Below, piece after piece: positions 1-8,374 of a DNA stretch of 64,000 nucleotides (position 1 is its first letter; each line of letters starts with the position of its first letter). This DNA comes from Bog-473 sp963726135 (GTDB lineage: Bacteria > Actinomycetota > Acidimicrobiia > Acidimicrobiales > RAAP-2). The notes under the pieces are model-generated. The model did not search any database, had not been told where the DNA came from, and saw only the letters and a program-made list of their open reading frames with translations. The stretch lies in contig CAVSBE010000008.1 of assembly GCA_963726135.1 (NCBI GenBank), positions 2,418,001 through 2,482,000 on the forward strand, in the 5' to 3' direction. A program made the position numbers and the translations under genes.

Positions 1-288
1 ATCATCGTGGCCGTCTTCGGAGCCGCCTGGGCGCTCCGGCTCGGAGGTGCGATCGGCAACTGGACGATGACAATCATCCTGTTGGTCGATCTCGCATTGC
101 TGCCGGTGCCGGCCTATGTCGCCGACTACCGGGCGAGGATCGCGCCGCCCGCCTTCGGGCTCCCCGAACGCCGCTCGAAGGAGAAGCGCGACGCGTTCTT
201 CGCAGAAGCCGCCTCAGACGAGAGTCCAGTCACGACGGACGACCCGCTGGCGGCTCTCTCGGGTGCCGGAGGTTCCAGTGGCGCTTGA
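1..288 (+). CDS. C-terminal end of a membrane protein, probably the ABC importer permease (partial)
   Basis: The frame is open from the first base, so the start lies outside the window. The visible 95 residues hold one hydrophobic segment (about residues 18-42) followed by a charged, Arg/Lys-rich cytoplasmic-looking tail. The stop overlaps the GTG start of the downstream LivG-type ATPase by 11 bases, the tight coupling usual for an ABC transporter operon. I infer the last membrane segment and tail of a LivM/LivH-type permease from this context alone. No permease motif is visible in the fragment, so another membrane protein of the operon cannot be excluded. Confidence 0.55.
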   Translation: MIVAVFGAAWALRLGGAIGNWTMTIILLVDLALLPVPAYVADYRARIAPPAFGLPERRSKEKRDAFFAEAASDESPVTTDDPLAALSGAGGSSGA

Positions 289-1024
289 GGTCAACGAGAT
301 CTCCGTGCGCTTCGGTGGCTTGGCGGCACTCTCCGAGGTGTCCCTGAGCGCCGAGGAGGGCTCGGTCACCGGATTGATCGGGCCGAACGGCGCCGGGAAG
401 ACGACCCTGTTCAACGTGGTGACGGGCATGCAGCGTCCCAACGCCGGGCACGTGCGCCTCGACGGCCGGGATCTGCGCAGCATGTCCTCGTATCGCCGGG
501 CCCGGCTGGGTCTCGGCCGCACGTTCCAACGCCTCGAGCTCTTCGGGACCCTCACGGTGGCCGAGAACATCGGGGTCGCTGCGTCCATCGCCAACCGCGG
601 GTTCGTGAAGGGCAGGTCGAGAACGATCCATGAGATGCGCGAGGAGCTGCTCGACCGGCTCGGCCTGACCCCGGTGGCCAACGACCGCGCCGACACCCTG
701 CCGACGGGAACCGGTCGCCTGGTCGAGCTGGCCCGCGCCCTTGCGACCAAGCCAAAGGTGTTGCTGCTCGACGAGCCCGCGGCGGGGCAGGACACGGAGG
801 AGACCGAACGCTTCTCGGTGGTCCTGAGACGCCTGGCCGGCGACGGGCTCGCCATCTTGCTCGTCGAGCACGACATGGAACTCGTGATGAACGTCTGCGA
901 CACGGTGTGCGTGCTGGACTACGGCCGCGTGATCTGCACCGGTACACCGGCAGCGGTTCGGGCCGATTCCAGCGTGCAGGCCGCCTATCTCGGGAGTGCG
1001 TCCGGGGCGACGGCGGATGCCTGA
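278..1024 (+). CDS. livG: Branched-chain amino acid-type ABC transporter ATP-binding protein (LivG family)
   Basis: This is a 248-residue cytoplasmic ATPase. It has a Walker A motif GPNGAGKTT, a Walker B VLLLDEPAAG and a switch histidine in LLVEHDMELV. The signature loop reads LPTGTGRLVELARAL, as in many LivG proteins where the canonical LSGGQ is degenerate. The GTG at 278 is chosen because the N-terminus then reads VALEVNEISVRFGG like the family; an upstream in-frame ATG would add about 54 Arg-rich residues. It overlaps the upstream membrane gene by 11 bases and livF by 8, so the three are co-translated. The substrate could be an amino acid, an amide or a carboxylate, as this family is often recruited to catabolic clusters. 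Confidence 0.9.
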   Translation: MALEVNEISVRFGGLAALSEVSLSAEEGSVTGLIGPNGAGKTTLFNVVTGMQRPNAGHVRLDGRDLRSMSSYRRARLGLGRTFQRLELFGTLTVAENIGVAASIANRGFVKGRSRTIHEMREELLDRLGLTPVANDRADTLPTGTGRLVELARALATKPKVLLLDEPAAGQDTEETERFSVVLRRLAGDGLAILLVEHDMELVMNVCDTVCVLDYGRVICTGTPAAVRADSSVQAAYLGSASGATADA

Positions 1025-1796
1025 CGAGCCGCTGCTGGCCTTCCGCGGGGTGCGGGCGGCCTACGAGGAAGTCGAGGTGATCCACGGCATCGACGCAACA
1101 TTCGAGGAGGGTGTGGTCACCGCCGTCCTGGGCGCGAACGGCGCCGGGAAGTCGACTCTCCTCGCCCTGGCGGCCGGCATCATGGCTCCGACGGAGGGGG
1201 AGGTGTCCTTCGCCGGTGAGAAGGTGCGGGTGGGATCGACCTCGAAGCTTGCCCGCCGCGGGCTGTGCCTCATTCCCGAAGGGCGCGGCGTGTTCCCGAA
1301 CTTGACGGTTCGCGAGAACCTCTGGGTCATGACGCACACGGGCTCGGCACGACGGCACGTCGAGCGTTGCGCGTTCGAACGTTTTCCTCGCCTGGCCGAC
1401 CGACGCGACCAGCCGGCGGGCACGCTGTCAGGCGGCGAGCAACAGATGCTGGCACTCGCACGCGCCGTCGCCACGAGCCCCCGGCTGCTCATGCTCGACG
1501 AGCTCTCCATGGGGCTGGCGCCCATCGTCGTCGACGAGCTCTACAACCATGTGGTCCAGCTCGCGGCGGAGGGCATCACCGTGGTGATCGTGGAGCAATT
1601 CGCACGCACCGCCCTGACGGTTGCCACCTCGGCCATCGTGATGGCCAACGGACGCGTCGTGCAGACCGGGTCGGCAAGCGACGTCGAATCGGTGCTCCAT
1701 TCCGCCTACCTGGGACCCGCGCAGCCTGCCGAGGCGGGCTCACCGGCGAACAACGGGACGTCCGATCATGCGGACGCCGGGTCGGGAGCAGGCTAG
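1017..1796 (+). CDS. livF: Branched-chain amino acid-type ABC transporter ATP-binding protein (LivF family)
   Basis: This is the 259-residue second ATPase of the importer. It has Walker A GANGAGKST, signature LSGGEQQMLALARA, and Walker B LLMLDELSMGLAP with the GLAP extension typical of LivF. The ATG at 1017 overlaps the livG stop by 8 bases; an earlier in-frame start at 996 would add only MRPGRRR. The C-terminal 25 residues are Gly/Ala/Ser-rich and probably disordered. Its 3' end overlaps the convergent thiolase gene by 4 bases. The likely role is to power uptake of a substrate consumed by the neighbouring CoA-dependent catabolic genes, which is inference from proximity. Confidence 0.9.
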   Translation: MPDEPLLAFRGVRAAYEEVEVIHGIDATFEEGVVTAVLGANGAGKSTLLALAAGIMAPTEGEVSFAGEKVRVGSTSKLARRGLCLIPEGRGVFPNLTVRENLWVMTHTGSARRHVERCAFERFPRLADRRDQPAGTLSGGEQQMLALARAVATSPRLLMLDELSMGLAPIVVDELYNHVVQLAAEGITVVIVEQFARTALTVATSAIVMANGRVVQTGSASDVESVLHSAYLGPAQPAEAGSPANNGTSDHADAGSGAG

Positions 1797-2995
1797 GAGC
1801 CCGGACCCTCGGTGCCCAGGATGGAGACGAACGACACCATCTCCCCGGGGTATCCGCCGAGGTTGTGCGTGAGCGCCAGGTTCCGTGCGCCGAAGGTCGA
1901 GATGCGCCGGTCTTCGGGCGCCTCACCGCGCAGTTGGAGCCAGACCTCGAACATCATCCGGAGACCGGACGCCCCGACCGGGTGTCCGAAGCTCTTCAGT
2001 CCTCCGTCGGGGTTCACCGGCAGGTCGCCGGCGAGGTCGAACGACCCCGAGAGCTCTTCCTTCCAGGCGCTGCCGCGCTCGCAGAACCCGAGGTCCTCCA
2101 TCAGGACCAGCTCCGTCGGGGTGAAGCAGTCGTGCACCTCGGCCATGGCGAGCTGCGAACGGGGATCCGTGATACCCGCCTGACGGTATGCCTCCGTTGC
2201 CGAGGCGACGACCTCCGGGAAGGTGGTGTAGTCGTAGTCGGGATCGCTCACGCCGCTCCCGTCGCCGACCACGAACGAGAGTCCCTTCACGAACAGCGGT
2301 GACGACGAGTACCGGTGCGCGTCCTCTGCGCGGACGACCACGGCGGCCGCTGCGCCGTCGGCGACGCCGGCACAGTCGAAGACCGAGAGCTCGCCCGCGA
2401 TGCGCGGCATGGCGAGGAGTTGCTCGACAGTCATCTCCTTGCGGAACTGCGCCCGGGGATTGCGCGCACCGTTCGCATGGTTCTTCGAGGCGATCCTCGC
2501 CAATGCCTGCTTGACCTCGTCGACCCCGATGCCGTACCGCTTCGCATAGGCGGGGACGATCATGGAGTACATGGCGGCGGCGGTGACGGTGCGGTTCGTC
2601 CCGTCGCTCGGCACCGGGAAGGCGTTGGCGCCCTGATAGCCCGAGTCCTTGAGCTTCTCCACACCGAGCGCCATGGCGACGTCATAGGCACCGCTCGAGA
2701 CGGCGTAGGCCGCCTGGCGCAAGGCCTCCGACCCGGAGGCGCAGAAGTTCTCCACCCGTGTGACCGGCTTATCGTTCACCCGCAGCGGACGGGACACGAG
2801 GAGGCCGCTCATGCCGGACTGGGCAGTGCCCAGCCAGTACGCGTCGACGTCCGCCCGGGACACGCCGGCGGAGGCGAACGCACCCTCGGCCGCCTGGAGC
2901 ACGAGCTCGTCGACCCCGAGGTCCCAGTGCTCCCCGAATTTCGTGCAGGCCATGCCGACGATGGCCACCCTGTCCTTAATGCCGTGCGAGCCCAT
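1793..2995 (-). CDS. Thiolase-fold acetyl-CoA acetyltransferase / lipid-transfer-type protein
   Basis: This 400-residue protein has thiolase-superfamily hallmarks: a nucleophilic Cys85 in ENFCASGSEA, a HDCFTPTE motif and a C-terminal GHPVGASG motif carrying the catalytic His. It lacks the second C-terminal active cysteine arrangement of classical degradative thiolases and resembles the SCP2/archaeal-type acetyl-CoA acetyltransferases. The start overlaps the stop of the upstream HMG-CoA-synthase-like/DUF35 gene by one base, so the two are co-translated. In archaea, a thiolase, HMG-CoA synthase and DUF35 protein form one complex, and the gene pair here mirrors that set. The substrate is unknown; retro-Claisen or aldol-type acyl-CoA cleavage are both possible. 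Confidence 0.85.
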   Translation of the reverse strand: MGSHGIKDRVAIVGMACTKFGEHWDLGVDELVLQAAEGAFASAGVSRADVDAYWLGTAQSGMSGLLVSRPLRVNDKPVTRVENFCASGSEALRQAAYAVSSGAYDVAMALGVEKLKDSGYQGANAFPVPSDGTNRTVTAAAMYSMIVPAYAKRYGIGVDEVKQALARIASKNHANGARNPRAQFRKEMTVEQLLAMPRIAGELSVFDCAGVADGAAAAVVVRAEDAHRYSSSPLFVKGLSFVVGDGSGVSDPDYDYTTFPEVVASATEAYRQAGITDPRSQLAMAEVHDCFTPTELVLMEDLGFCERGSAWKEELSGSFDLAGDLPVNPDGGLKSFGHPVGASGLRMMFEVWLQLRGEAPEDRRISTFGARNLALTHNLGGYPGEMVSFVSILGTEGPGS

Positions 2996-4383
2996 CAGTC
3001 GTCACCTTTCCGGTACGGTCGCGCCTTCCAGAAGTAATTGTGGATCCCGTCCGCGGTGGACAATCGCCGGAAGGTCATCTCCACGACGTCGCCCACCCGG
3101 ACTTCCGCCGCGTCGACGTCGGTCAACTCGACCGGGAGCCGGCCACCCCCGTCGAAGTCGACGACGGCGAACACCATGGGCGGGCTCGGAGTGTAGGAGA
3201 GCCGGTCGATCGTGAAGGTCGTCACCGTCCCACGAGCGTCTGCCATCGGTAGGTGCACCGCGTCGGCGGGCAGGGGTGGGAGATGGATGGACCCGTCGGA
3301 CGACCTCGAACCCTCGAACCCGAATTTCCACGGCACGGACCGGCCCGCGGCCGACGAGGACGTCCGGGCCGGCTCCGGCCGCCGTGGGGGCTCGACCGGC
3401 AGCATCCCCCGCCAGGCCAGGTACCGCCCGTACGAGATCGGCGCCCCGCCTCCGAGTTGGCGGGCCAGAGATCCGGCGGCGGGACGCTGCCCGACTGCCC
3501 GCGTGGTCCGGACCATGAGCGCCTCGGCGCCGTCGGCCAGCACCAGGAGCACGATCGTCTGGTCCGGCTCAGCGCGTTCCAACGCGGCGGACAGCAGCAC
3601 GAAGGGGTGGGCCGCACCCGTGTTGCCCACGACGGTGCCGAGATCGTCCACCACCCGATCGGCGGGGACCCCCGACCGCTGCGCCACCGCTCGGCAAGCG
3701 CGACTGTGCGTCCCGGTGACGACGAGATGATCCACGTCCTCGGGCCCCGTCCCGGTCGCCTTGAACAGCCGGTCGAGCGCGTCCTTCCCGATGGCCCCGT
3801 AGCGCACCTCCCCGAACCGTTCCTCCCACACCCGGGAGCGTTCTTCGTTGGGACGGCGCCAACGATCGACGAACTCGTCGGTCAACGAGACCCACGCGCC
3901 GAGTTCTGCGACGATGGAGCCGTCCGTCTCGTCGCCGATGATGAGCGCAGCCGCCCCGTCGCCGAAATAGGCCTCGTCGGGGCCGCCGGCCAATCCCGTC
4001 CGAACGTCCGCCGCGACCGCCAGCGCCGGTCCCGGTTGGGCGACCGCGGCCCGCAACGCCCCCATCGCTCCGCGCACCGACCCGATGACGTCGTACGCGC
4101 CGCACTCCTCCGACAACCGGAGGGCGGCGTGGACGGCGGTCGCGTTCGTCTTGTCCAGGTACGGCGGCGACACCGTCGCGAACCACAGAGACTCGATGCC
4201 CGCCTCGGGCACCCCGCCACGTGCAGCTCTGGAGGCCTCGACCGCCATCGTCGTGGCGTCCTCGTCGTAGGAGGCCACGGCACGGGTGCCCTTGCGGCCT
4301 CCGCCGCCGGCCACCTCGGCCACCGTCGACAGGTCCAGCCGGCGATAGGGGATGTACGTGCCGTATCCGAGAATGCCGCGCAT
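2995..4383 (-). CDS. HMG-CoA synthase-like ketosynthase fold fused to a C-terminal DUF35 OB-fold domain
   Basis: Residues 1 to about 310 form a ketosynthase/HMG-CoA-synthase-like fold, including the conserved ASYDEDATTMAVEA stretch with the general-base Glu41 position. After a proline-rich linker, residues about 340-462 form a DUF35 OB-fold that reads FTIDRLSYTPSPPMVFAVVDF. The motif that normally holds the nucleophilic cysteine reads GSVRGAMGAL: Val103 sits where I align the Cys, so acyl transfer through Cys is not expected. It may instead be a structural or CoA-channelling partner of the adjacent thiolase, as in archaeal thiolase-HMGCS-DUF35 complexes. It is divergent from the SDR gene, with 56 bases between the starts. 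Confidence 0.8.
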   Translation of the reverse strand: MRGILGYGTYIPYRRLDLSTVAEVAGGGGRKGTRAVASYDEDATTMAVEASRAARGGVPEAGIESLWFATVSPPYLDKTNATAVHAALRLSEECGAYDVIGSVRGAMGALRAAVAQPGPALAVAADVRTGLAGGPDEAYFGDGAAALIIGDETDGSIVAELGAWVSLTDEFVDRWRRPNEERSRVWEERFGEVRYGAIGKDALDRLFKATGTGPEDVDHLVVTGTHSRACRAVAQRSGVPADRVVDDLGTVVGNTGAAHPFVLLSAALERAEPDQTIVLLVLADGAEALMVRTTRAVGQRPAAGSLARQLGGGAPISYGRYLAWRGMLPVEPPRRPEPARTSSSAAGRSVPWKFGFEGSRSSDGSIHLPPLPADAVHLPMADARGTVTTFTIDRLSYTPSPPMVFAVVDFDGGGRLPVELTDVDAAEVRVGDVVEMTFRRLSTADGIHNYFWKARPYRKGDD

Positions 4384-4439
4384 GCCAGCAGTTTACCCGC
4401 CGAATCGCATGTATCTTTTATCCAATCAAGGAGGTTGAC

Positions 4440-5354
4440 GTGGGATTACTGGACGGGAAGGTTGCGATCGTCACGGGCGCCGGGCACGGCATCGGGCGCG
4501 GGCACGCGCTCGAACTGGCGCGGCAAGGGGCCCGGGTCGTGGTCAACGACCTCGGGTCGTCGGTGCACGGCGAGGGCACCGGTCGAGACGCTGACGTCAC
4601 CGTCGACCTGATCACGGAGCGGGGCGGCGAGGCGGTCGCCGACTACGGCGACGTGGCCGATCACGAGCAGGCGGGGCACCTGGTCGGCACCGCCGTGGCG
4701 CGGTGGGGCCAGCTCGACATCCTGGTCAACAATGCCGGCATCGTCCGCGACGCTGCGATCTGGAACATGAAGCCCGAGGACTTCGACGCGGTGATCCGCG
4801 TCCATCTGCGCGGGACCTGGTCGTGCTCCCATCACGGCGCCGTCCACTGGCGCGACCGGGCCAAGTCGGGGGAACGGGTCGTCGGCCGGATCATCAACAC
4901 CACGTCGGGCGCGGGGCTCACCGGCAACTTCGGCCAGACGGCCTACGCCTCCGCGAAGGCCGCCATCGTCGGGCTGACCCTCACCCTGGCCCAGGAGCTG
5001 GGTGCCTACGGCGTCACCGCCAACGCGGTGGGCCCCGCGGGAGCGACCCGGCTGACGGGCACGATGCCCCAGGCGCCCCCCGTCGTCGAGCCCGACGAAG
5101 TGCCGGCCGACGAGTGGCAGCCCATGGACCCGGCGAACAGCTCGCCGCTCGTGGCATGGCTGGCCAGCGACGAGTCACAGATGGTCAACGGACAGGTCAT
5201 CCGGTGCATCCATGATCGGGTCATCTGGATGCACGGTTGGCGCGAGGGGGCCGAGGTTGCGTCCGGGCAGCAACGCTGGGACGCGCCGAAGCTCGGAAAG
5301 GCCTTGGCCACCGACGTCTTCCGCGTGGCTACACCTGGTCTGCGGTTCTTGTAG
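4440..5354 (+). CDS. Short-chain dehydrogenase/reductase, MFE-2 (3-hydroxyacyl-CoA dehydrogenase)-like
   Basis: This is a 304-residue NAD(P)-dependent oxidoreductase. It shows the TGAGHGIGRG nucleotide-binding loop, NNAG, the catalytic serine in NTTSGAGL and the YASAK catalytic Tyr/Lys pair. The GTG start is supported by an AAGGAGG ribosome-binding site at 4428-4434, five bases upstream. The insertion after the nucleotide loop (NDLGSSVHGEGTGRD) is typical of the dehydrogenase half of peroxisomal multifunctional enzyme type 2 and its stand-alone bacterial homologues. A 3-hydroxyacyl-CoA dehydrogenase role beside the thiolase and enoyl-CoA hydratase is therefore reasonable. The last 60 residues extend past the core SDR fold. 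Confidence 0.88.
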   Translation: MGLLDGKVAIVTGAGHGIGRGHALELARQGARVVVNDLGSSVHGEGTGRDADVTVDLITERGGEAVADYGDVADHEQAGHLVGTAVARWGQLDILVNNAGIVRDAAIWNMKPEDFDAVIRVHLRGTWSCSHHGAVHWRDRAKSGERVVGRIINTTSGAGLTGNFGQTAYASAKAAIVGLTLTLAQELGAYGVTANAVGPAGATRLTGTMPQAPPVVEPDEVPADEWQPMDPANSSPLVAWLASDESQMVNGQVIRCIHDRVIWMHGWREGAEVASGQQRWDAPKLGKALATDVFRVATPGLRFL

Positions 5355-5384
5355 CGACCGGGCGCGGCGGACCGCGGTCGTGCG

Positions 5385-6632
5385 CTACGTCTCGGGCAAT
5401 GTGAGGCCCAACAGGTCGATCGCGTTCTGACGTGCGATCTTCCGGATCGCCGCCGGATCGAGGTGACCGAACTGCTCGGCCGCGGCCCGGCGCGACTCGG
5501 GCCATGTGCTGTCCGAGTGGGGATAGTCCGTCTCGAAGACCACGTTGTCCTCCCCGACCTGGTCGAGCAGCGCGACACCCACGGGATCCTTGAAGAAGCA
5601 GCTCACGACGTTCCCCCGGGCGTAGTAACTCGACGGGGGCTCCGGGCAGTCACGTTGCGAGTTGCTCCAGCCCCGGTGGGTCGTCCACACGTCGTCGGCC
5701 CGCTCCAGGACGTAGGGAATCCAACCGATCTGGGCCTCGGCGTACATCAGGCGGAGCTCCGGGAAACGGTGCAGCGTCCCAGAAAAGAGCAGGTCGGCAA
5801 GGCTCGCCACGCTGTTGCCGAACAGGATGGTGGCGGCGACGGCGTCGGGGCCGTCCGGTGACGCCTGTGGCGTCTTCGTGCCCGAACCGATGTGCATGCA
5901 CACGACGGTGCGGGTCTCCTGGCATGCGGCCAGGAACGGATCCCAATAGCCGGAGTACAGGCTCGGCAGGTCGAGGTACGGCGGCAGTTCGGTGAACGCC
6001 ACCGCCCGCACGCCCCGCTCGGCATTGCGTGTCACCTCGGCCGCCGCCAGGTCGGCATCCCACAGCGGGACGAGACACAGGGGAATCAGCCGTCCGCCGC
6101 CTTCGCCGCACCACTCCTCCACCATCCAGTCGTTGTAGGCCTCGACGCACAGGCGGGCCAGCTCCCGGTCCTTGGCCCACAGGAACTGCTGGCCACAGAA
6201 TCGGGGGTAATTCGGAAAGCACAATTGGGCCTGCACCCCGTTGACGTCCATGTCCTCGAGCCGCTCGGGCACACGCCAGCACCCGGGTCGCATCTCGTCG
6301 TAGCGGACGCCCCGCAGCACAATTTCCTCCCGTGGAAAACCGGCCGCGGCGATCGTGCGCTTGAGCGACGCCCGGTGGTCTTCGTAGCACCACCAGGCCA
6401 CGTCGGGACCGTCGGTCCCGGGCTCCTCCACGTAGCCGGACCCGACGAGCTTGGGGACACCGGCCGGCAGCAGCTCAATGTGAGGCCCCGCCTCCCGGTA
6501 GCGGACGGGCAGCCGGCTGGACCAGACGTCGGGCGGCTCGACGACGTGGGCGTCCAGGTCGACGATGGGGGGTATACGCGCCACGACCTCGTCGCTCACA
6601 CCGCTCTCGTCGACGTCGACCGCATGGACCAC
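5385..6632 (-). CDS. Metal-dependent amidohydrolase (amidohydrolase_2 / ACMSD-like family)
   Basis: This 415-residue TIM-barrel hydrolase has the N-terminal metal motif in PIVDLDAHVVEPPDVW and the C-terminal FETDYPHSDSTWPE motif that carries metal-binding and catalytic residues. The family catalyses hydrolytic or decarboxylating steps on small organic acids; the substrate is not deducible here. The GTG start gives an N-terminus that reaches the DLDAH strand after about 25 residues. It is transcribed divergently from the GntR regulator across a 180-base intergenic region containing decamer repeats, so it is a plausible target of that regulator. A second, diverged family member lies at 55.3-56.4 kb. 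Confidence 0.88.
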   Translation of the reverse strand: MVHAVDVDESGVSDEVVARIPPIVDLDAHVVEPPDVWSSRLPVRYREAGPHIELLPAGVPKLVGSGYVEEPGTDGPDVAWWCYEDHRASLKRTIAAAGFPREEIVLRGVRYDEMRPGCWRVPERLEDMDVNGVQAQLCFPNYPRFCGQQFLWAKDRELARLCVEAYNDWMVEEWCGEGGGRLIPLCLVPLWDADLAAAEVTRNAERGVRAVAFTELPPYLDLPSLYSGYWDPFLAACQETRTVVCMHIGSGTKTPQASPDGPDAVAATILFGNSVASLADLLFSGTLHRFPELRLMYAEAQIGWIPYVLERADDVWTTHRGWSNSQRDCPEPPSSYYARGNVVSCFFKDPVGVALLDQVGEDNVVFETDYPHSDSTWPESRRAAAEQFGHLDPAAIRKIARQNAIDLLGLTLPET

Positions 6633-6680
6633 TGCGCTCCTTCCCAGCAGAACCGGATATCGGATATCTTATGCGTTTCC

Positions 6681-6720
6681 GGCCTCCGGGAACCTCCGGA
6701 AACCTCCGGAAACCTCCGGA
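6681..6720. repeat. Decamer direct repeats in a divergent promoter region
   Basis: Three perfect copies of AACCTCCGGA occupy 6691-6720, preceded by a degenerate copy GGCCTCCGGG at 6681-6690. Each perfect unit contains the palindrome TCCGGA. The 10-base period places every unit on the same face of the helix, as expected for cooperative protein binding. The array lies between the divergent amidohydrolase and GntR starts. Slippage of a neutral repeat is the alternative. Confidence 0.75.
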
Positions 6721-6782
6721 ATCACCCGTGGCGCCGCCCGGCCGCCAGTGGCGAAGCGCCCGTTCGGATTCTGTAGAGAATA

Positions 6783-6792
6783 TGATGTATCA
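6783..6792 (+). promoter_or_regulatory. Candidate operator for the GntR regulator
   Basis: TGAT-GT-ATCA is an inverted repeat in an AT-rich stretch that begins 30 bases upstream of the regulator's GTG start. GntR/FadR proteins bind short inverted repeats and often autoregulate. The assignment rests only on symmetry and position. Confidence 0.35.
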
Positions 6793-6812
6793 ATGTCACG
6801 ACGGCCGATGAG

Positions 6813-7514
6813 GTGACCACTTCCGAAGACGACTCGACCGCGATCCCCGCGTCACCTGGCGCTGTCGTCAGGAAAGGAAGCGGCGAGCAGGCGGCGGCCT
6901 ACATCCGTCGCCTGATCTTCGATGGCCAGCTGCACGAGGGCATGCGGTTGCCCCAGGACGCGGTGGCCAAGGCGGTGGGGGTCAGCCGGATCCCGATCCG
7001 CGAGGCGATCATCGCCCTCGAGCGCGAAGGATGGGTGACCACCAAGCTGCACCGAGGCACGTTCGTCAACGCCTTCGACGAGCAGATCATCCGTGATCAC
7101 TACGAGTTGTTCGGTCTGGTGTACGGCCTCGCGGCGCGCCGTGCGGCCCAGCGCCAAGACCCCGAAACGGTCGCCGAACTGTCCGGGCTGGTCAAGCAGA
7201 TGCGAGCGACCGACGACCTGGTGCGAATCGAGGAGCTGGCATTCGCCTTCCACAGCACCGTGGTGGAGGCTGCCCGCTCTCCACGCATCACCGTCGTTCT
7301 CCGGGCGATGTCACGTCTCGTTCCCGGACCGTTCTTCGTGCTCGTGCCCCGGGCGGTCGAGCCCGAGCGCAAGGGTCTCGCCGCCATCGTCAAGGCCATC
7401 AGGGAGGGTGACGGCGACCGGGCTGCACGCGAGTACGCCAAGATGCTGAGCCAGCAGGCGGAGATGGTCGTGGACCTTTTCCACGAGCGGAGCGCGGTCC
7501 GTCAGGCCGTCTGA
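6813..7514 (+). CDS. GntR/FadR-family transcriptional regulator
   Basis: This 233-residue repressor-type protein has a winged helix-turn-helix at about residues 25-90 (LPQDAVAKAVGVSRIPIREA, then EREGWVTTKLHRGTFV). The all-helical FCD effector domain follows at about 95-220, with Asp/His positions that often bind a metal or carboxylate ligand. FadR-subfamily members usually sense acyl-CoAs or small organic acids. It starts at GTG; its stop is 4 bases before the enoyl-CoA hydratase start, so those two genes form an operon. It is divergent from the amidohydrolase, with candidate operators in between. Confidence 0.9.
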   Translation: MTTSEDDSTAIPASPGAVVRKGSGEQAAAYIRRLIFDGQLHEGMRLPQDAVAKAVGVSRIPIREAIIALEREGWVTTKLHRGTFVNAFDEQIIRDHYELFGLVYGLAARRAAQRQDPETVAELSGLVKQMRATDDLVRIEELAFAFHSTVVEAARSPRITVVLRAMSRLVPGPFFVLVPRAVEPERKGLAAIVKAIREGDGDRAAREYAKMLSQQAEMVVDLFHERSAVRQAV

Positions 7515-7518
7515 CGGC

Positions 7519-8340
7519 GTGGCCGGGGAGGAACCGGGGCGGGCGCCCCACGGAGACTGGCTCGGGACCCCGTTCCTCCGGTTCGAGCGCGTCGGCCCAC
7601 TGGCTCGCTGCACCATCGACCGGCCGGCGCGGCGGAACGCGCTGACACCGGCGATGTACTTCGGGATCCGCTACGCGGTCAACCATACCGACGCAGATCC
7701 GGATCTGGCCGGCCTGCTCATCACCGGCGCCGGCGACGTGTTCGCCCCGGGCGGTGACCTCGGCGGTGCCAACGAGGACGGGTGGGGCGATCTCCCCACA
7801 CTGCTTTCGATGGACAACACGCCGTTCGACGCCCTTCGACAGGCTCGCAAGCCCGTCGTCAGTGCGGTCAACGGGATCTGTCAGGGTGGCGGTCTGGTGA
7901 TCGCCATGCTCTCCGACATCGCTGTCGTCAGTGAGCGAGCAACCTTCCGCGTGCCCGAGTTGTTCCGAGGCATCGCGGACACCCACTACGCACAGATCCT
8001 GGCGCGCCAGATCGGACCGGCCCGGACCCGGGACCTGATGTACTCGGGGCGCGAGCTCTCGGCTGCCGAAGCCGTCGATTGGGGACTCGTCGGCCGCGTC
8101 GTCCCCCACGAGCAGCTGCTCGTGGAGGCGACCACCGTGCTCGAGCACTGCTGTCGCACGGCCCCGGGTGCGCGGGCCGATATCAAGCGCAGCCTCGACC
8201 AGTACTACGGGTTGTACGACCGCATCGGGATGCTGCTCAGCCTCGAGGGGGAGGAGGCCGCCGAGGGCTACCGCGCGTTCAAGGAGCGGCGCTCCCCCTC
8301 GTGGGTCGACCCCCGGCTGCGCACCGAAGGCAGGCTCTGA
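7519..8340 (+). CDS. Enoyl-CoA hydratase/isomerase family protein
   Basis: This 273-residue crotonase-fold protein has the oxyanion-hole segments APGGDLGG and NGICQGGGLVIAML, and a C-terminal trimerisation helix. In the usual catalytic loop after helix 3, the residues read FRVPELFRGIADTHYA; a Glu is present in PELF, while the second classical Glu is not obvious, so hydratase versus isomerase or hydrolase activity is open. The GTG start follows the GntR stop by 4 bases, indicating co-transcription with its probable regulator. It could supply the hydration step between an acyl-CoA dehydrogenase (not in the window) and the SDR and thiolase encoded upstream. Confidence 0.88.
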   Translation: MAGEEPGRAPHGDWLGTPFLRFERVGPLARCTIDRPARRNALTPAMYFGIRYAVNHTDADPDLAGLLITGAGDVFAPGGDLGGANEDGWGDLPTLLSMDNTPFDALRQARKPVVSAVNGICQGGGLVIAMLSDIAVVSERATFRVPELFRGIADTHYAQILARQIGPARTRDLMYSGRELSAAEAVDWGLVGRVVPHEQLLVEATTVLEHCCRTAPGARADIKRSLDQYYGLYDRIGMLLSLEGEEAAEGYRAFKERRSPSWVDPRLRTEGRL

Positions 8341-8374
8341 GCACCGGAGGGACTCGAACGGACCCCAAGGCAGC

